DNA of 64,000 nt from Diaphorobacter sp. HDW4A (GTDB taxonomy: Bacteria > Pseudomonadota > Gammaproteobacteria > Burkholderiales > Burkholderiaceae_C), in NCBI RefSeq assembly GCF_011305995.1, contig NZ_CP049910.1:310001-374000 (forward strand). The letters are read 5' to 3'. The first letter of the stretch is position 1, and every line of letters starts with the position of its first letter. This document shows, one piece after another, positions 26,358-37,385 of this stretch. The notes under the pieces are model-generated. The model had not been told where the DNA came from. It was given only the letters and a program-made list of their open reading frames with translations, and ran no database searches. The position numbers and the translations under genes are program-made.

Positions 26358-27587
26358 ATGCACCCTCTCATGCCCATGGACGAGGCGCTGTCCGTCGTGC
26401 TCGCGCAAGCCGCGCGTGTCGGTACGGACGAGATCGTCAACACCTTTGACGCTGACGGCCGCGTGCTCTGGGCCGATGTGGTTTCCGAACTGCAGGTGCC
26501 ACCGCTCGACAACTCCGCGATGGACGGCTACGCCGTACGCTGCGCCGACATCACTGAAGCGGGAGTGCTGCTGCCCGTGAGCCAGCGCATCGCCGCCGGG
26601 CGAGTGGGTACGCCGCTCGCTGCAGGCACGGCCGCGCGCATTTTCACCGGCGCGCCGGTACCGTCTGGCGCGGACGCCATCGTGATGCAGGAAGACACCG
26701 AGGCGGTCGAGGGCGGAGTGCGCATTCTCGCGATTCCCAAATCCGGCCAGTGGGTCCGCCGCGCGGGTGAAGACATCGCGCGCAGCAGCACGATTCTCCG
26801 CGCGGGCACGCGGCTCAATCCCGCCGCGCTGGGTCTGCTCGCGAGCATCGGTCTCGCTGAAGTGCAGGTGGCACGCAGGCCGCGCGTGGCGCTGTTCTCG
26901 ACGGGGGATGAACTCGTCATGCCCGGTGATGTGGCGCCTGCGAACATGCCACCCGGATCGATCTACAACAGCAACCGGTACTTCCTGCGCGCGCTGCTCA
27001 CGCGGCTCGGATGCGAGGTGAATGATTGCGGCATCGTTCCTGACAACCGCGAGGCCACCCTTCGCGTGATGCAGGAGGCTGCTGCAGGCAACGATTTGAT
27101 TCTTTCGACTGCCGGGGTTTCGGTGGGCGAGGAAGACCATGTGAAGCCTGCCGTCGAACAACTGGGCGAACTCAATCTCTGGAAGATTTCGATGAAGCCC
27201 GGCAAGCCGTTCGCGTTCGGCAGTGTCCGTCGCGAAGCGGGTGGCAGCGCGCATTTCATGGGGCTCCCGGGCAACCCGGTGTCGAGCTTCGTCACGTTTT
27301 TGATGCTGGTGCGTCCGTTCCTGTTGCGGCTGCAGGGTGTGCAGAGCGTGGCTCCGCGCGCGCTGTACGCCAAGGCCGCATTCGATCTGCCCAAGTCCGA
27401 TGCGCGCCGCGAGTTTCTGCGTGTGCGACTGAACGAAGAGGGCTCGCTCGAGTTGTTCCGTAACCAGAGTTCGGGCGTGCTCACCTCGGCGGTCTGGGGC
27501 GATGGGCTGGTCGACAATCCCGCGATGACAATGGTGAAGAAAGGCGATGTGGTGCGTTTCATCCCCATGTCGGAGTTGTTGCAATGA
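26358..27587 (+). CDS. moeA: Molybdopterin molybdenumtransferase MoeA
   Basis: 409-residue enzyme inserting molybdate into adenylated molybdopterin. Features: PPLDNSAMDGYAVR, IFTGAPVPSGADAIVMQEDT, the MoCF-binding block (about residues 185-325) with FSTGDELV, STAGVSVGEEDHV and FMGLPGNPVSSFVTF, and a C-terminal beta domain. ATG at 26358, 2 bp after the mobB stop. Its stop overlaps the moaD start (ATGA). Confidence 0.97.
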   Translation: MHPLMPMDEALSVVLAQAARVGTDEIVNTFDADGRVLWADVVSELQVPPLDNSAMDGYAVRCADITEAGVLLPVSQRIAAGRVGTPLAAGTAARIFTGAPVPSGADAIVMQEDTEAVEGGVRILAIPKSGQWVRRAGEDIARSSTILRAGTRLNPAALGLLASIGLAEVQVARRPRVALFSTGDELVMPGDVAPANMPPGSIYNSNRYFLRALLTRLGCEVNDCGIVPDNREATLRVMQEAAAGNDLILSTAGVSVGEEDHVKPAVEQLGELNLWKISMKPGKPFAFGSVRREAGGSAHFMGLPGNPVSSFVTFLMLVRPFLLRLQGVQSVAPRALYAKAAFDLPKSDARREFLRVRLNEEGSLELFRNQSSGVLTSAVWGDGLVDNPAMTMVKKGDVVRFIPMSELLQ

Positions 27588-27862
27588 GCGAGGAAGCGGT
27601 CATGACCCGGAAGATCAACGTCTTGTATTTCGCCTCGATCCGCGAGGCCTTTGGCACGGGCGCGGAAAGCCTGCAAACCGGTGCTGAAACGGTGGGCGCT
27701 CTGCGAGATGAACTCATTCGCACCAGAGGCGATGCGGCGGCCGCCGCGCTCGCTCCAAACCGTGCCGTGCGCATGGCGCTCAATCAGGTGATGTGCAAGG
27801 CCGACGCGGCCATTCAGGAGGGCGACGAAGTGGCCTTTTTCCCCCCTGTGACCGGCGGTTGA
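27584..27862 (+). CDS. moaD: Molybdopterin synthase small subunit MoaD
   Basis: 92-residue ubiquitin-fold sulfur carrier ending in the required Gly-Gly (FFPPVTGG), which is adenylated and thiocarboxylated. Start overlaps moeA as ATGA; an internal ATG at 27602 is possible. Its partner moaE is not next to it but 5.5 kb away. Confidence 0.95.
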   Translation: MSEEAVMTRKINVLYFASIREAFGTGAESLQTGAETVGALRDELIRTRGDAAAAALAPNRAVRMALNQVMCKADAAIQEGDEVAFFPPVTGG

Positions 27863-27874
27863 TGGAGCATCGGC

Positions 27875-28192
27875 ATGAGTGACACCATCGACGAGTCCAT
27901 CAGCTCACGCACCCGCAAGGCGCTGTCAGAAGCCAAGGCGCGTGGCGTGAAACTGGGCGCTGCGGGCTCGGACAATATCCGCGCCACCGTCGCCAAACGC
28001 AAGGCTGACGCCGACGCGTTTGCCGAGCTGCATCAACAGCGGTTTGCCGAACTGGTCGCACAAAACCTCACGCACCGCCGCATGGCCGAGGTACTCAACG
28101 AACGCGGCATTCCGGCCGCACGCGGCGGGGCTTGGACACATGGGCAGGTGCAGCGCATGCTGCTGCGCCTGCAGGATCGGCCTGCAGACTAG
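27875..28192 (+). CDS. Recombinase-like helix-turn-helix protein (serine recombinase tail without catalytic domain)
   Basis: 105 residues. ISSRTRKALSEAKARGVKLGAAGS is the linker typical of large resolvase/invertase-type serine recombinases, and MAEVLNERGIPAARGGAWTHGQVQRMLLRL is their C-terminal DNA-binding helix-turn-helix. The catalytic resolvase domain is absent: the ORF begins with its own ATG and GGAG site 12 bp after moaD. It may be a domesticated DNA-binding protein or a recombinase relic. Codirectional with mobB-moeA-moaD. Confidence 0.75.
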   Translation: MSDTIDESISSRTRKALSEAKARGVKLGAAGSDNIRATVAKRKADADAFAELHQQRFAELVAQNLTHRRMAEVLNERGIPAARGGAWTHGQVQRMLLRLQDRPAD

Positions 28193-28195
28193 CCC

Positions 28196-28690
28196 TCAGC
28201 GCAGCGTCAAAGCAAAGTCGTCGAGCTGCGTGATGCAAGTGTTCCAACCATCGAAGAAGCCCAACTTCTCGTGTTGCTCGCGCGTCGCGTCGTCGGGGTG
28301 CATCACGCGCGCGGTGTAGCGGGAGCCCCCAGCGCCAGTGTCCTCCATCGTGATCATGGCCGTGAATGGCAACCAAGGCTTGTGGGGGCGCCAGTCGGCA
28401 AGCAGCAGCGATGTGAACACGATGCGCGAGTGCGGAACGACCTCGAGAAAACTGCCCGGGTTGTCGCTCGTACCGCCGTCCGGCCCCTGCATGAACGTAT
28501 GAAATGCACCGCCTGCGCGTAGGTCGAAGGCGTGCACCTCGGTCGTCCACGGCGCGGGGCACCACCATTGCTTGAGCAGCTCTGGATCGGTCCAGGCGCG
28601 CCAGAGGGCGGAGCGCGGCGCACGCAAGGTGCGGGTGATGATGAGGTCGTTCGCTTCAGTGGCGACCTGATCGCTTGGTTTCTGAGTCAT
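28196..28690 (-). CDS. SRPBCC (AHSA1-type) domain protein
   Basis: 164-residue START-like hydrophobic-pocket protein; IITRTLRAPRSALWRAWTDPELLKQWW is the AHSA1 signature, and PWLPFTAMITMEDTGAGGSRYTARVMHPD continues the fold. Start ATG at 28690. It overlaps the ArsR gene by 35 bp; such ArsR-SRPBCC pairs are common, but the ligand is unknown. Convergent with the recombinase-like gene, 3 bp apart. Confidence 0.9.
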   Translation of the reverse strand: MTQKPSDQVATEANDLIITRTLRAPRSALWRAWTDPELLKQWWCPAPWTTEVHAFDLRAGGAFHTFMQGPDGGTSDNPGSFLEVVPHSRIVFTSLLLADWRPHKPWLPFTAMITMEDTGAGGSRYTARVMHPDDATREQHEKLGFFDGWNTCITQLDDFALTLR

Positions 28691-29030
28691 GACGTTGCTC
28701 CTGTTGATGAAGTTGCTCGACAAAATCGACCATTCGGTCGGACCTGGCTGTCCACAGCGCACGCTGCTCGGCCATCCAGTGCTCTGCTTGCGCCAGCCGT
28801 GTGGGCACCAGTTCGCAGGTGCGTGTGCGCCCGAGCTTGCTGCTGCGGATCACGCCGCTGCGCTCCAGTACGCTGATGTGCTTCATGAAAGATGGCAGCG
28901 CCATATCGAACGGTGCCGCCAGCGCGGATACCGACTGCGCACCGCCCACGAGTGCACACACAATGGCGCAGCGCGTGGGATCGGCAAGCGCCTGAAAGAT
29001 GTCGCTGACGGTGGATGAATAGTTAGCCAT
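28656..29030 (-). CDS. ArsR-family transcriptional regulator
   Basis: 124-residue winged-helix repressor. IFQALADPTRCAIVCAL begins the domain and SFMKHISVLERSGVIRSSKLGRTRTCELVP is the recognition helix and wing. The metal-binding ELCV-type motif is not present, fitting the non-metal ArsR class that pairs with SRPBCC proteins. ATG at 29030 is chosen over a longer frame to 29051. Confidence 0.9.
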   Translation of the reverse strand: MANYSSTVSDIFQALADPTRCAIVCALVGGAQSVSALAAPFDMALPSFMKHISVLERSGVIRSSKLGRTRTCELVPTRLAQAEHWMAEQRALWTARSDRMVDFVEQLHQQEQRHDSETKRSGRH

Positions 29031-29197
29031 TTGGATAAGTATAGGCTGCACAGGCCGTAATGACTACCCCTCGCGCTGCAGCAGGATTTCTGGAGGTGGA
29101 AACCCGTGCGCCATTCCTTGCGTGTCGCGCGAGCATTTGTGCAATGTGAAGTAACATAAATAATAATAAAACTATCAAAATTACCTTTTCATTACAG

Positions 29198-31423
29198 ATG
29201 TGGGTGATCACATCCTGTCCATATGCCATTTGGCATGACAACCAGAACAAGAGCCGCTCAGTGCATCTGCCGCGATTTCATTCCTTCTACAAATCGGTGG
29301 CTGTAGTCTTGGTGCTTGGTGTATGGGGCCCGCACGCGAGTGCCGACGCAGGCGCACTGCCGGAGGTGCAGGTGCGAACGCCTGCCGAGTTTCCCGGTGA
29401 TCTTCCTGGTCCTTATCCGGGCGGCCAGGTTGCGCGCGGGGCGTATCTGGGCGTGTTGGGCAAGACGGATGTGATGGATGCGCCTTTCAGCGTCACCAGC
29501 TTCACCGGCAGCACGATCCAGAACAGCCAGTCGCGCAGCATCTCGGAGGTGATTGGGCACCTTGATCCATCGGTGCGCGAGGAATATGGCGACGGCACCA
29601 GCCTCGACACGTTGATGATTCGCGGCTTCACCGTCGAGAACGATGAGATGTCGCTCAATGGCCTGCCTGGCATCCTCGGCCAGTTCCGGGTCTCGCCCGA
29701 GTTCGTCGAGCGCGCCGAGGTACTCAAGGGGCCGTCGGCGCTGATCAACGGTATGTCGCCTGACGGCGCGGTGGGTGGCGCGGTGAACCTTATTTCCAAG
29801 CGTGCGGGCGATGTGCCGCTCACCTCGTTGACCATGGGCTCTGCCTCGCATTCGCTGTTCGGCTTCAACGCCGATATAGCCCGGCGTTTTGGCATGGATA
29901 ACGTCTTCGGCATGCGCGTGAACGCGGGTGCGCGGCAGGGTGACATGCAGCGTGACTACATGACTGACCGCTCGCGCAACCTGTCGATCGGCATGGACTT
30001 CAACAGCGAGCGGCTGCGTGCGTCGCTTGACGTGATCCGCCAGACGCAGCGGTTGTATGGAGCAGGCGGAGCCGTGGATTTCAGCCGGGTTGGCGGCCCC
30101 GTACCCGTCGCTCCAGACGGGCAGCGCAACTTCGCGCAGCCTTGGTATTTTCAGGACGCGCAGGACACCGCACTCATGGGGCGCGTGGAGTGGGATATGT
30201 CCGAGCATCTCACCGTGTTCGGTGCCATCGGTCAATCACGCGATGCGTCCTCGGCGCTGGTCGCGGACGAACCGTTTGTGGATGCTTCAGGCCGTTTCGC
30301 CTACTCGGGCATGCCGATTCGCTGGCGACAGCGAACCATCTCGAGCCAGTGGGGACTCAAGGGCCAATTCGATACTGGACCGGTGCGCCACCACTGGTCG
30401 CTCACGGCCTCGGATCTTCGGCGCACGAGCACGGCGGACTTTCACGTCGCGGGGTTGAGCGGGGGCGCGGGTCTGTCCAATATCTACGACATGGTTCTGA
30501 TTTCGCCGCCCGGCAATGCCGTCGAACCCGTTGGCCCGCTGGCATGGAGCTCGCGCAACTCGCTGCCCGGCTATGCGCTAGCGGACACACTGTCATTCGC
30601 GGAAGGGCAACTGCTGGTGACGCTGGGCATGCGCCATCAGCGCGTGAAGTCCGACAGCGCGACCGGATTTGCGCTGCTAGACATGGCGACCGCGCACTAC
30701 GACCAATCGGTCAACAGCCCGATGGTGGCCATCGTGTTCAAGCCGACGCAGCAGATCTCGCTTTACGCCAACCATGTAGAGGGGCTGAGCATGGGCGAGA
30801 CGGCACCCTACGGCACGACCAATCAAGGCGTGGTGTTTGCGCCGTACCGCACGAGGCAGTTCGAAACCGGGGTGAAGTTCGATGCGGGGCGCTTCGGCGG
30901 TACGCTGAGCGTGTTCCAGATCACCAAACCCTATGCCACCATTGATCCGTCCACGCTGACCTTCGGCGTGTTCGGCCAGCAGCGCCATCGCGGTCTGGAG
31001 ATCAATCTGTTCGGTGAGCTGACCAAGGGCATGCGCCTGCTCGGCGGGGCTACCTTCATGGATGCCGAAGTCCGGGACCCGATGAATGCAGCCGGCCTGA
31101 CGTTGCGCCCCGTGGGCGTTGCGCGCAGGCAATTGGCACTACAGGGCGAGTGGGACGTGTCTGAACTGCAGGGCTTCACGCTCACCGCGCGCGCAACGCA
31201 TTCCGGTGATGTGTATGCCGACGCCACCAACCTCGCCAAGGTGTCGGGCTGGACCGTTTACGACCTTGGCGCACGCTACGTCACCCGACTCGGCACCACG
31301 CCGCTCACGCTGCGCGCCATGGTGAAGAACGTGGCCGACGAGCGCTACTGGAAACAGGGCCGCTACGCTGCCACGCTGGGCATGCCGCGCACGCTGGCCC
31401 TGTCGTCCACATTCGAATTCTGA
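29198..31423 (+). CDS. TonB-dependent siderophore receptor
   Basis: 741-residue outer-membrane gated channel. N-terminal signal region (SVAVVLVLGVWGPHASADA), plug domain (about residues 90-200: DAPFSVTSFTGSTIQNSQSRSIS, LMIRGFTVENDEMSLNGLPG, VEVLKGPSALINGM-like), then a 22-strand-type barrel ending in aromatic TLALSSTFEF. It resembles ferric siderophore receptors. The ATG start gives a long pre-signal; GTG at 29261 would give a tidier signal peptide. The upstream 29031-29197 is AT-rich. No siderophore synthesis or ABC transporter genes adjoin it. Confidence 0.9.
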   Translation: MWVITSCPYAIWHDNQNKSRSVHLPRFHSFYKSVAVVLVLGVWGPHASADAGALPEVQVRTPAEFPGDLPGPYPGGQVARGAYLGVLGKTDVMDAPFSVTSFTGSTIQNSQSRSISEVIGHLDPSVREEYGDGTSLDTLMIRGFTVENDEMSLNGLPGILGQFRVSPEFVERAEVLKGPSALINGMSPDGAVGGAVNLISKRAGDVPLTSLTMGSASHSLFGFNADIARRFGMDNVFGMRVNAGARQGDMQRDYMTDRSRNLSIGMDFNSERLRASLDVIRQTQRLYGAGGAVDFSRVGGPVPVAPDGQRNFAQPWYFQDAQDTALMGRVEWDMSEHLTVFGAIGQSRDASSALVADEPFVDASGRFAYSGMPIRWRQRTISSQWGLKGQFDTGPVRHHWSLTASDLRRTSTADFHVAGLSGGAGLSNIYDMVLISPPGNAVEPVGPLAWSSRNSLPGYALADTLSFAEGQLLVTLGMRHQRVKSDSATGFALLDMATAHYDQSVNSPMVAIVFKPTQQISLYANHVEGLSMGETAPYGTTNQGVVFAPYRTRQFETGVKFDAGRFGGTLSVFQITKPYATIDPSTLTFGVFGQQRHRGLEINLFGELTKGMRLLGGATFMDAEVRDPMNAAGLTLRPVGVARRQLALQGEWDVSELQGFTLTARATHSGDVYADATNLAKVSGWTVYDLGARYVTRLGTTPLTLRAMVKNVADERYWKQGRYAATLGMPRTLALSSTFEF

Positions 31424-31432
31424 CGCTGACGC

Positions 31433-32341
31433 TCAGGCTGCTTCGCGCCACAGAGGCATCTCGATGCGCGCCATGCGTTCCACCAGTCCGGTGGAAGCCT
31501 CGATCATCGGCGCCCGCATTTCCGCCCGCATCCAGCCCTGATGCGCCAGCCAGCCCTTGATCGGCGCGGGATTGGGCTCCTCGAAGCTCGCGTGGATGTG
31601 CGGCAGTAGCGCGTACCAAATCGCGCGAGCAGACACTACATCACCGGCGGCGAGCAGCCTGAGCAGCGTGACGAAATGCTCGGTGTGGCCATGCGCGCTT
31701 GCGGCAATCGCGCCCGCACCGCCTTGCGACATGCTGGCGAAAATCTGCACGTCCTCACCGGCCAGCACCTGCAGTTGGCCGTCGTCGATCAGTGCCTGCG
31801 TCTTGGTCGCGTCGCCGCCGCAGTCCTTGATCGCCACGATGTTCGGGTGCCTGGCCAGCGTGCGCAGGGTGGCCAATTCCAGCGTGGCGCCGGTGCGGTA
31901 GGGGATGTCGTAGATGACGACAGGATGGGTGCTCGCGTTGGCGATGTGGGTGAACCACTGCAGCAGGCCGGCCTGCGACGGGCGGATGTAGGTGGGCGGC
32001 GGCACGAGCAGCGCCGTGATCGGCTGAGCGTTCAGCTGTTCGACGCGCTTGAGCATGCGGCCCATGTGGCAGTCGGCCGCTCCCATGATCACCGGCAGTC
32101 CGCCCGCTGCATGGAGGATGGTGGCGAGCACGGCGTCTTCCTCTTCGTGCGAGAGCGCGGCGGCCTCGCCGGTCGAGCCGCAGGCGCAGAAGCCAGTGAC
32201 GCCCGCGAGCTTCATGCGCGTGGTCAGCGTGTGCAACGCGTTGTGGTCGACGGCGCCGTCATGGAACGGGGTGACGAGCGGAATCCACAGGCCTGCGAAG
32301 TTGGATGTCGACGAAGGATGTGTTGAAGTGAGTGATGGCAT
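31433..32341 (-). CDS. DapA/N-acetylneuraminate lyase family aldolase
   Basis: 302-residue class I aldolase of the dihydrodipicolinate synthase family. Conserved GSTGEAAALSHEEE, the tyrosine in VVIYDIPYRTG and the Schiff-base lysine in VAIKDCGGD are present. The family acts on pyruvate plus varied aldehydes; the real substrate is unknown, and the housekeeping dapA is likely elsewhere. ATG at 32341. Convergent with the TonB receptor, 9 bp apart. Confidence 0.88.
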   Translation of the reverse strand: MPSLTSTHPSSTSNFAGLWIPLVTPFHDGAVDHNALHTLTTRMKLAGVTGFCACGSTGEAAALSHEEEDAVLATILHAAGGLPVIMGAADCHMGRMLKRVEQLNAQPITALLVPPPTYIRPSQAGLLQWFTHIANASTHPVVIYDIPYRTGATLELATLRTLARHPNIVAIKDCGGDATKTQALIDDGQLQVLAGEDVQIFASMSQGGAGAIAASAHGHTEHFVTLLRLLAAGDVVSARAIWYALLPHIHASFEEPNPAPIKGWLAHQGWMRAEMRAPMIEASTGLVERMARIEMPLWREAA

Positions 32342-32676
32342 GACAAGCTCTTTCAGATTGAGAAATGAAAGACCGCAAAAAATCACCACCGACCAGACGC
32401 GTGACGGTTGGGTTCGGCAGATGACAGCGGAGTGCCTGTCGGTAAATGCTGGGGGAGAAAAAGAGAAGAGGCTGCCTTGCCGGTTCCGTCGCTCATCTGG
32501 ACGGAACCTCAGCTCCGGTCAGACGAGCTTTGGTTTTTTGGCTTTGCTGGCGACCACGGCAGCGCACGTCACGCACAGAGTGCGCGAGGTGGTGTGGGCG
32601 TTGGCAAAGTTGCAAGGCATGGAGCGAGAGTGTAGCAACTGTAGACAGTTGCGCGCAACCACTGCGTGGAATGTTG
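32342..32676. other. 335-bp gap without a credible gene; contains a perfect hairpin
   Basis: No ORF here shows family resemblance. A perfect 9-bp inverted repeat, ggttccgtc (32482-32490) and gacggaacc (32500-32508), stands out with a 9-base loop and no T-run, so it may be an operator or mRNA element rather than a terminator. The dapA-type gene promoter must lie near 32345-32450. Confidence 0.5.
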
Positions 32677-33000
32677 TCAGGAGGCGTCGAACTCGGGCAG
32701 TTTGGGCGAGCGCCAGTTCAGTAGCTCGGCCAGACGCAGCGTGATCCAGCGCGCCTCATTGGGTGGCACGACCGAGCCTTCCGCTGCCAGTCCGGCGTGG
32801 ATCCCCGAGAGCACGCCTTCTTCCGATTCGTTGCCGCTGTGATAGAGCATCGATGCCTGCTCCGTCAGATGCGTGGCCAGATCTTCGCACAGCTCGTAGC
32901 GCGCGACGAGTTCCGGTTTGGCTATGAGCAGCTTGCCACTTCGGCTGGCATAGATTTCCACGAAGCTCGGCGGTGGTTGGATCTGCGAGGTGTCGTCCAT
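32677..33000 (-). CDS. Hypothetical protein, 107 aa
   Basis: Small acidic protein with no signal peptide or membrane helix and no motif I recognise. It has a clear ATG and is cotranscribed with the 84-residue gene 16 bp upstream. ITLRLAELLNWRSPKLPEF ends the protein. The spacing with its neighbour and the absence of frame damage support a real gene. Confidence 0.65.
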   Translation of the reverse strand: MDDTSQIQPPPSFVEIYASRSGKLLIAKPELVARYELCEDLATHLTEQASMLYHSGNESEEGVLSGIHAGLAAEGSVVPPNEARWITLRLAELLNWRSPKLPEFDAS

Positions 33001-33016
33001 GTCGTGCTTTTCCTGA

Positions 33017-33271
33017 TCAGTCCGGCGTGAACAGGCGCTCGAATCGCACCAGATCTTCCGCGAGTTCGCAGGTGACGATCTGTCCCATCTTGTTGTCGGC
33101 CACGCGATGCGCCGAAAACAGGCTTACGCGGCCGACGAAGTGGAAGTCGGGCAGGTGGATGAGTGCGTAGGGATGGGGCACGAATTTCTGGTGTTCGAAT
33201 ACCACGCGGTGCAGGTTTTGGGGCGAAGGGTAGAGCGTGTACTCGCCGGTGCTGATGGTTTGGGTGGCCAT
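33017..33271 (-). CDS. Hypothetical protein, 84 aa
   Basis: Small soluble protein (MATQTISTGEYTLYPSPQNLHRV ... NKMGQIVTCELAED) of no recognised family. It is divergent from moaE (54-bp gap) and heads a two-gene unit with the 107-residue protein. Confidence 0.6.
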   Translation of the reverse strand: MATQTISTGEYTLYPSPQNLHRVVFEHQKFVPHPYALIHLPDFHFVGRVSLFSAHRVADNKMGQIVTCELAEDLVRFERLFTPD

Positions 33272-33325
33272 GGATGTCAGTCAATTCAATGCTCCAATGC
33301 TAGCGCTTTGGGTCACAATTTCGCC

Positions 33326-33823
33326 ATGAGTGCCAATATTCCCCATCAAAATGCCCGCCCGCCCCGTGTTTCGGTCCAGGCCGAGGACTTCGACCTCTCT
33401 GCCGAAGTCGCCGTGCTGCGCGCCGGTGATGCGCGCGTGGGCGCGGTCTGCGCCTTCGTTGGGACGGTGCGCGACCGCAACGAGGGCGATGCGGTGGCGA
33501 GCATGGAGCTCGAGCACTATCCGGGCATGACGGAGAAGTCCATCGAGGCGATCATCGATCAGGCGGTCGAGCGCTTCGGGCTGTTTGGCGTGCGGGTGAT
33601 TCACCGGGTCGGCCTGCTCCAGCCCCTGGACCAGATCGTGCTGGTGGCGGTGACCTCCGCGCATCGTGGCAGGGCGTATGAGGGCTGCGAGTACATCATG
33701 GACTACCTGAAATCGCTCGCTCCGTTCTGGAAAAAAGAGCAGACGCCCCAAGGCGCGCGCTGGGTGGATGCGCGGGTGAGCGACGAAGAGGCGCTGGCCC
33801 GCTGGTCCACGCCCGCCGTTTGA
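33326..33823 (+). CDS. moaE: Molybdopterin synthase catalytic subunit MoaE
   Basis: 165-residue large subunit that transfers sulfur from MoaD thiocarboxylate to precursor Z. Conserved GAVCAFVGTVRDRN, LEHYPGMTEKSIEAI, HRVG, the SAHRGRAYEGCEYIMDYLK block and catalytic lysines in PFWKKEQ are present. ATG at 33326 is chosen; the open frame to 33107 lies under the opposing small genes. Separated from moaD by 5.5 kb. Confidence 0.96.
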   Translation: MSANIPHQNARPPRVSVQAEDFDLSAEVAVLRAGDARVGAVCAFVGTVRDRNEGDAVASMELEHYPGMTEKSIEAIIDQAVERFGLFGVRVIHRVGLLQPLDQIVLVAVTSAHRGRAYEGCEYIMDYLKSLAPFWKKEQTPQGARWVDARVSDEEALARWSTPAV

Positions 33824-33841
33824 GTCGCATATTGGAGAGAC

Positions 33842-34453
33842 GTGATCGTGTTGATTGAAGAGAGTCAGGCCCTGCATTTCATTGACCACTACCAGACGCT
33901 GCTGGGATATGCAGCGCTGTCCGGTGGATTGCTCAAAAAGGCGGGCCCGCAAGTGGACGGTCTGGCGTTGATGACCACAGCGCGCAATGCCATTGCCAAG
34001 GATCCCGCACTGCTGACGAAGGCGATGGCCGCGATGGCGCAGGCCGGGGAGCAGCTGCCGGAAGACATGCAGCAGGCAGTCGCCAGCCTGCGCGTGAACC
34101 ACTGGGTCTATCTGCGTGATACGACGGGCTACAGCGTGCTGCTGGAGACCGGTGACCGGGAGGCGGGCTATGCCGTCAAATGCCTGACAACGCCGCTCAA
34201 GGAGCTGATGGGGGACAGCGGGGCGATCATCGAGGCGGGGCTGCTGGAATACCACGGGCAGATCGTCTGCGACGGGCTGGTGTCGCTTGGCGCTTGGGTT
34301 GGACCGAACTATCGCAGCGGGTTCAACGCCACGCTGGCCGAATTTCGCACCAATGGGTTGTTCTTTCGCGACCGGCTGCTGCCAGTGTCCATGCAAAAGC
34401 CAGCGGCTCCGAAGAGACGCTCGGCGGGCGGATCGAAGAAATCGGGCGTCTAG
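33842..34453 (+). CDS. Hypothetical protein, 203 aa
   Basis: Soluble protein starting with GTG behind a GGAGAG site, 18 bp after moaE and so probably cotranscribed. No recognised domain; the sequence has regular helices and HWVYLRDTTGYSVLLETGDREAGYAVKCLTTPLKE-type beta content, and a basic tail PKRRSAGGSKKSGV. Ordinary codon character for this window. Confidence 0.75.
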   Translation: MIVLIEESQALHFIDHYQTLLGYAALSGGLLKKAGPQVDGLALMTTARNAIAKDPALLTKAMAAMAQAGEQLPEDMQQAVASLRVNHWVYLRDTTGYSVLLETGDREAGYAVKCLTTPLKELMGDSGAIIEAGLLEYHGQIVCDGLVSLGAWVGPNYRSGFNATLAEFRTNGLFFRDRLLPVSMQKPAAPKRRSAGGSKKSGV

Positions 34454-34527
34454 CCCGTTGCGTGCGCTGCTTGCGACTGGTTGAAAGGGCGTTGCTCCTA
34501 CGCCCTGCGCGTATCGGCGGCGCAATA

Positions 34528-34558
34528 CTTGAAAAACGGCAGTTGAAAAACTCGATAG
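34528..34558 (+). promoter_or_regulatory. Possible heat-shock promoter before clpB
   Basis: A perfect -35-type CTTGAAA (34528-34534) is followed after 16 bp by ctcgatag (34551-34558), a partial match to CCCCATNT. A second cttgaaa occurs at 34629-34635 with cccctat only 3 bp later. clpB is normally sigma-32 dependent; which element is used cannot be settled by eye. Confidence 0.35.
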
Positions 34559-34696
34559 CACCGATCACCGCCTGCAGGCGGTGCGGCGTATTTCGCATGC
34601 CCGAATTCAGACTATTGCAAGCAAAGGTCTTGAAAATTCCCCTATCGGATATCAGATATCTCGCAATGACTTCCCATTCGGAAACACAAAAACACC

Positions 34697-37312
<2,616 letters not shown>

Positions 37313-37326
37313 TGCTGAAATGAAGG

Positions 37327-37359
37327 TGCGCATCCACCACTCACCCGTGGGGATGCGCA
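37327..37359 (+). other. Hairpin just after clpB
   Basis: Perfect 9-bp arms tgcgcatcc (37327-37335) and ggatgcgca (37351-37359) without a following T-run. It lies between clpB and the small membrane gene and may moderate readthrough or stabilise the clpB mRNA. Confidence 0.45.
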
Positions 37360-37385
37360 GATCAGGTTTGAAAGGAAAGATTGCT

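Noticed and set aside
29140..29197. Possible Fur box before the TonB receptor
   Set aside because: The AT-rich ATAAATAATAATAAAACTA stretch matches the 19-bp consensus at only about half of the positions, expected by chance in such DNA.
32560..32645. 33-codon minus-strand small ORF beginning MPCNFANAH
   Set aside because: No ribosome site, no homology recognised; too short to support.
32049..32744. 231-codon plus-strand frame
   Set aside because: Antisense of the DapA-like gene extending into the empty gap; no motif.
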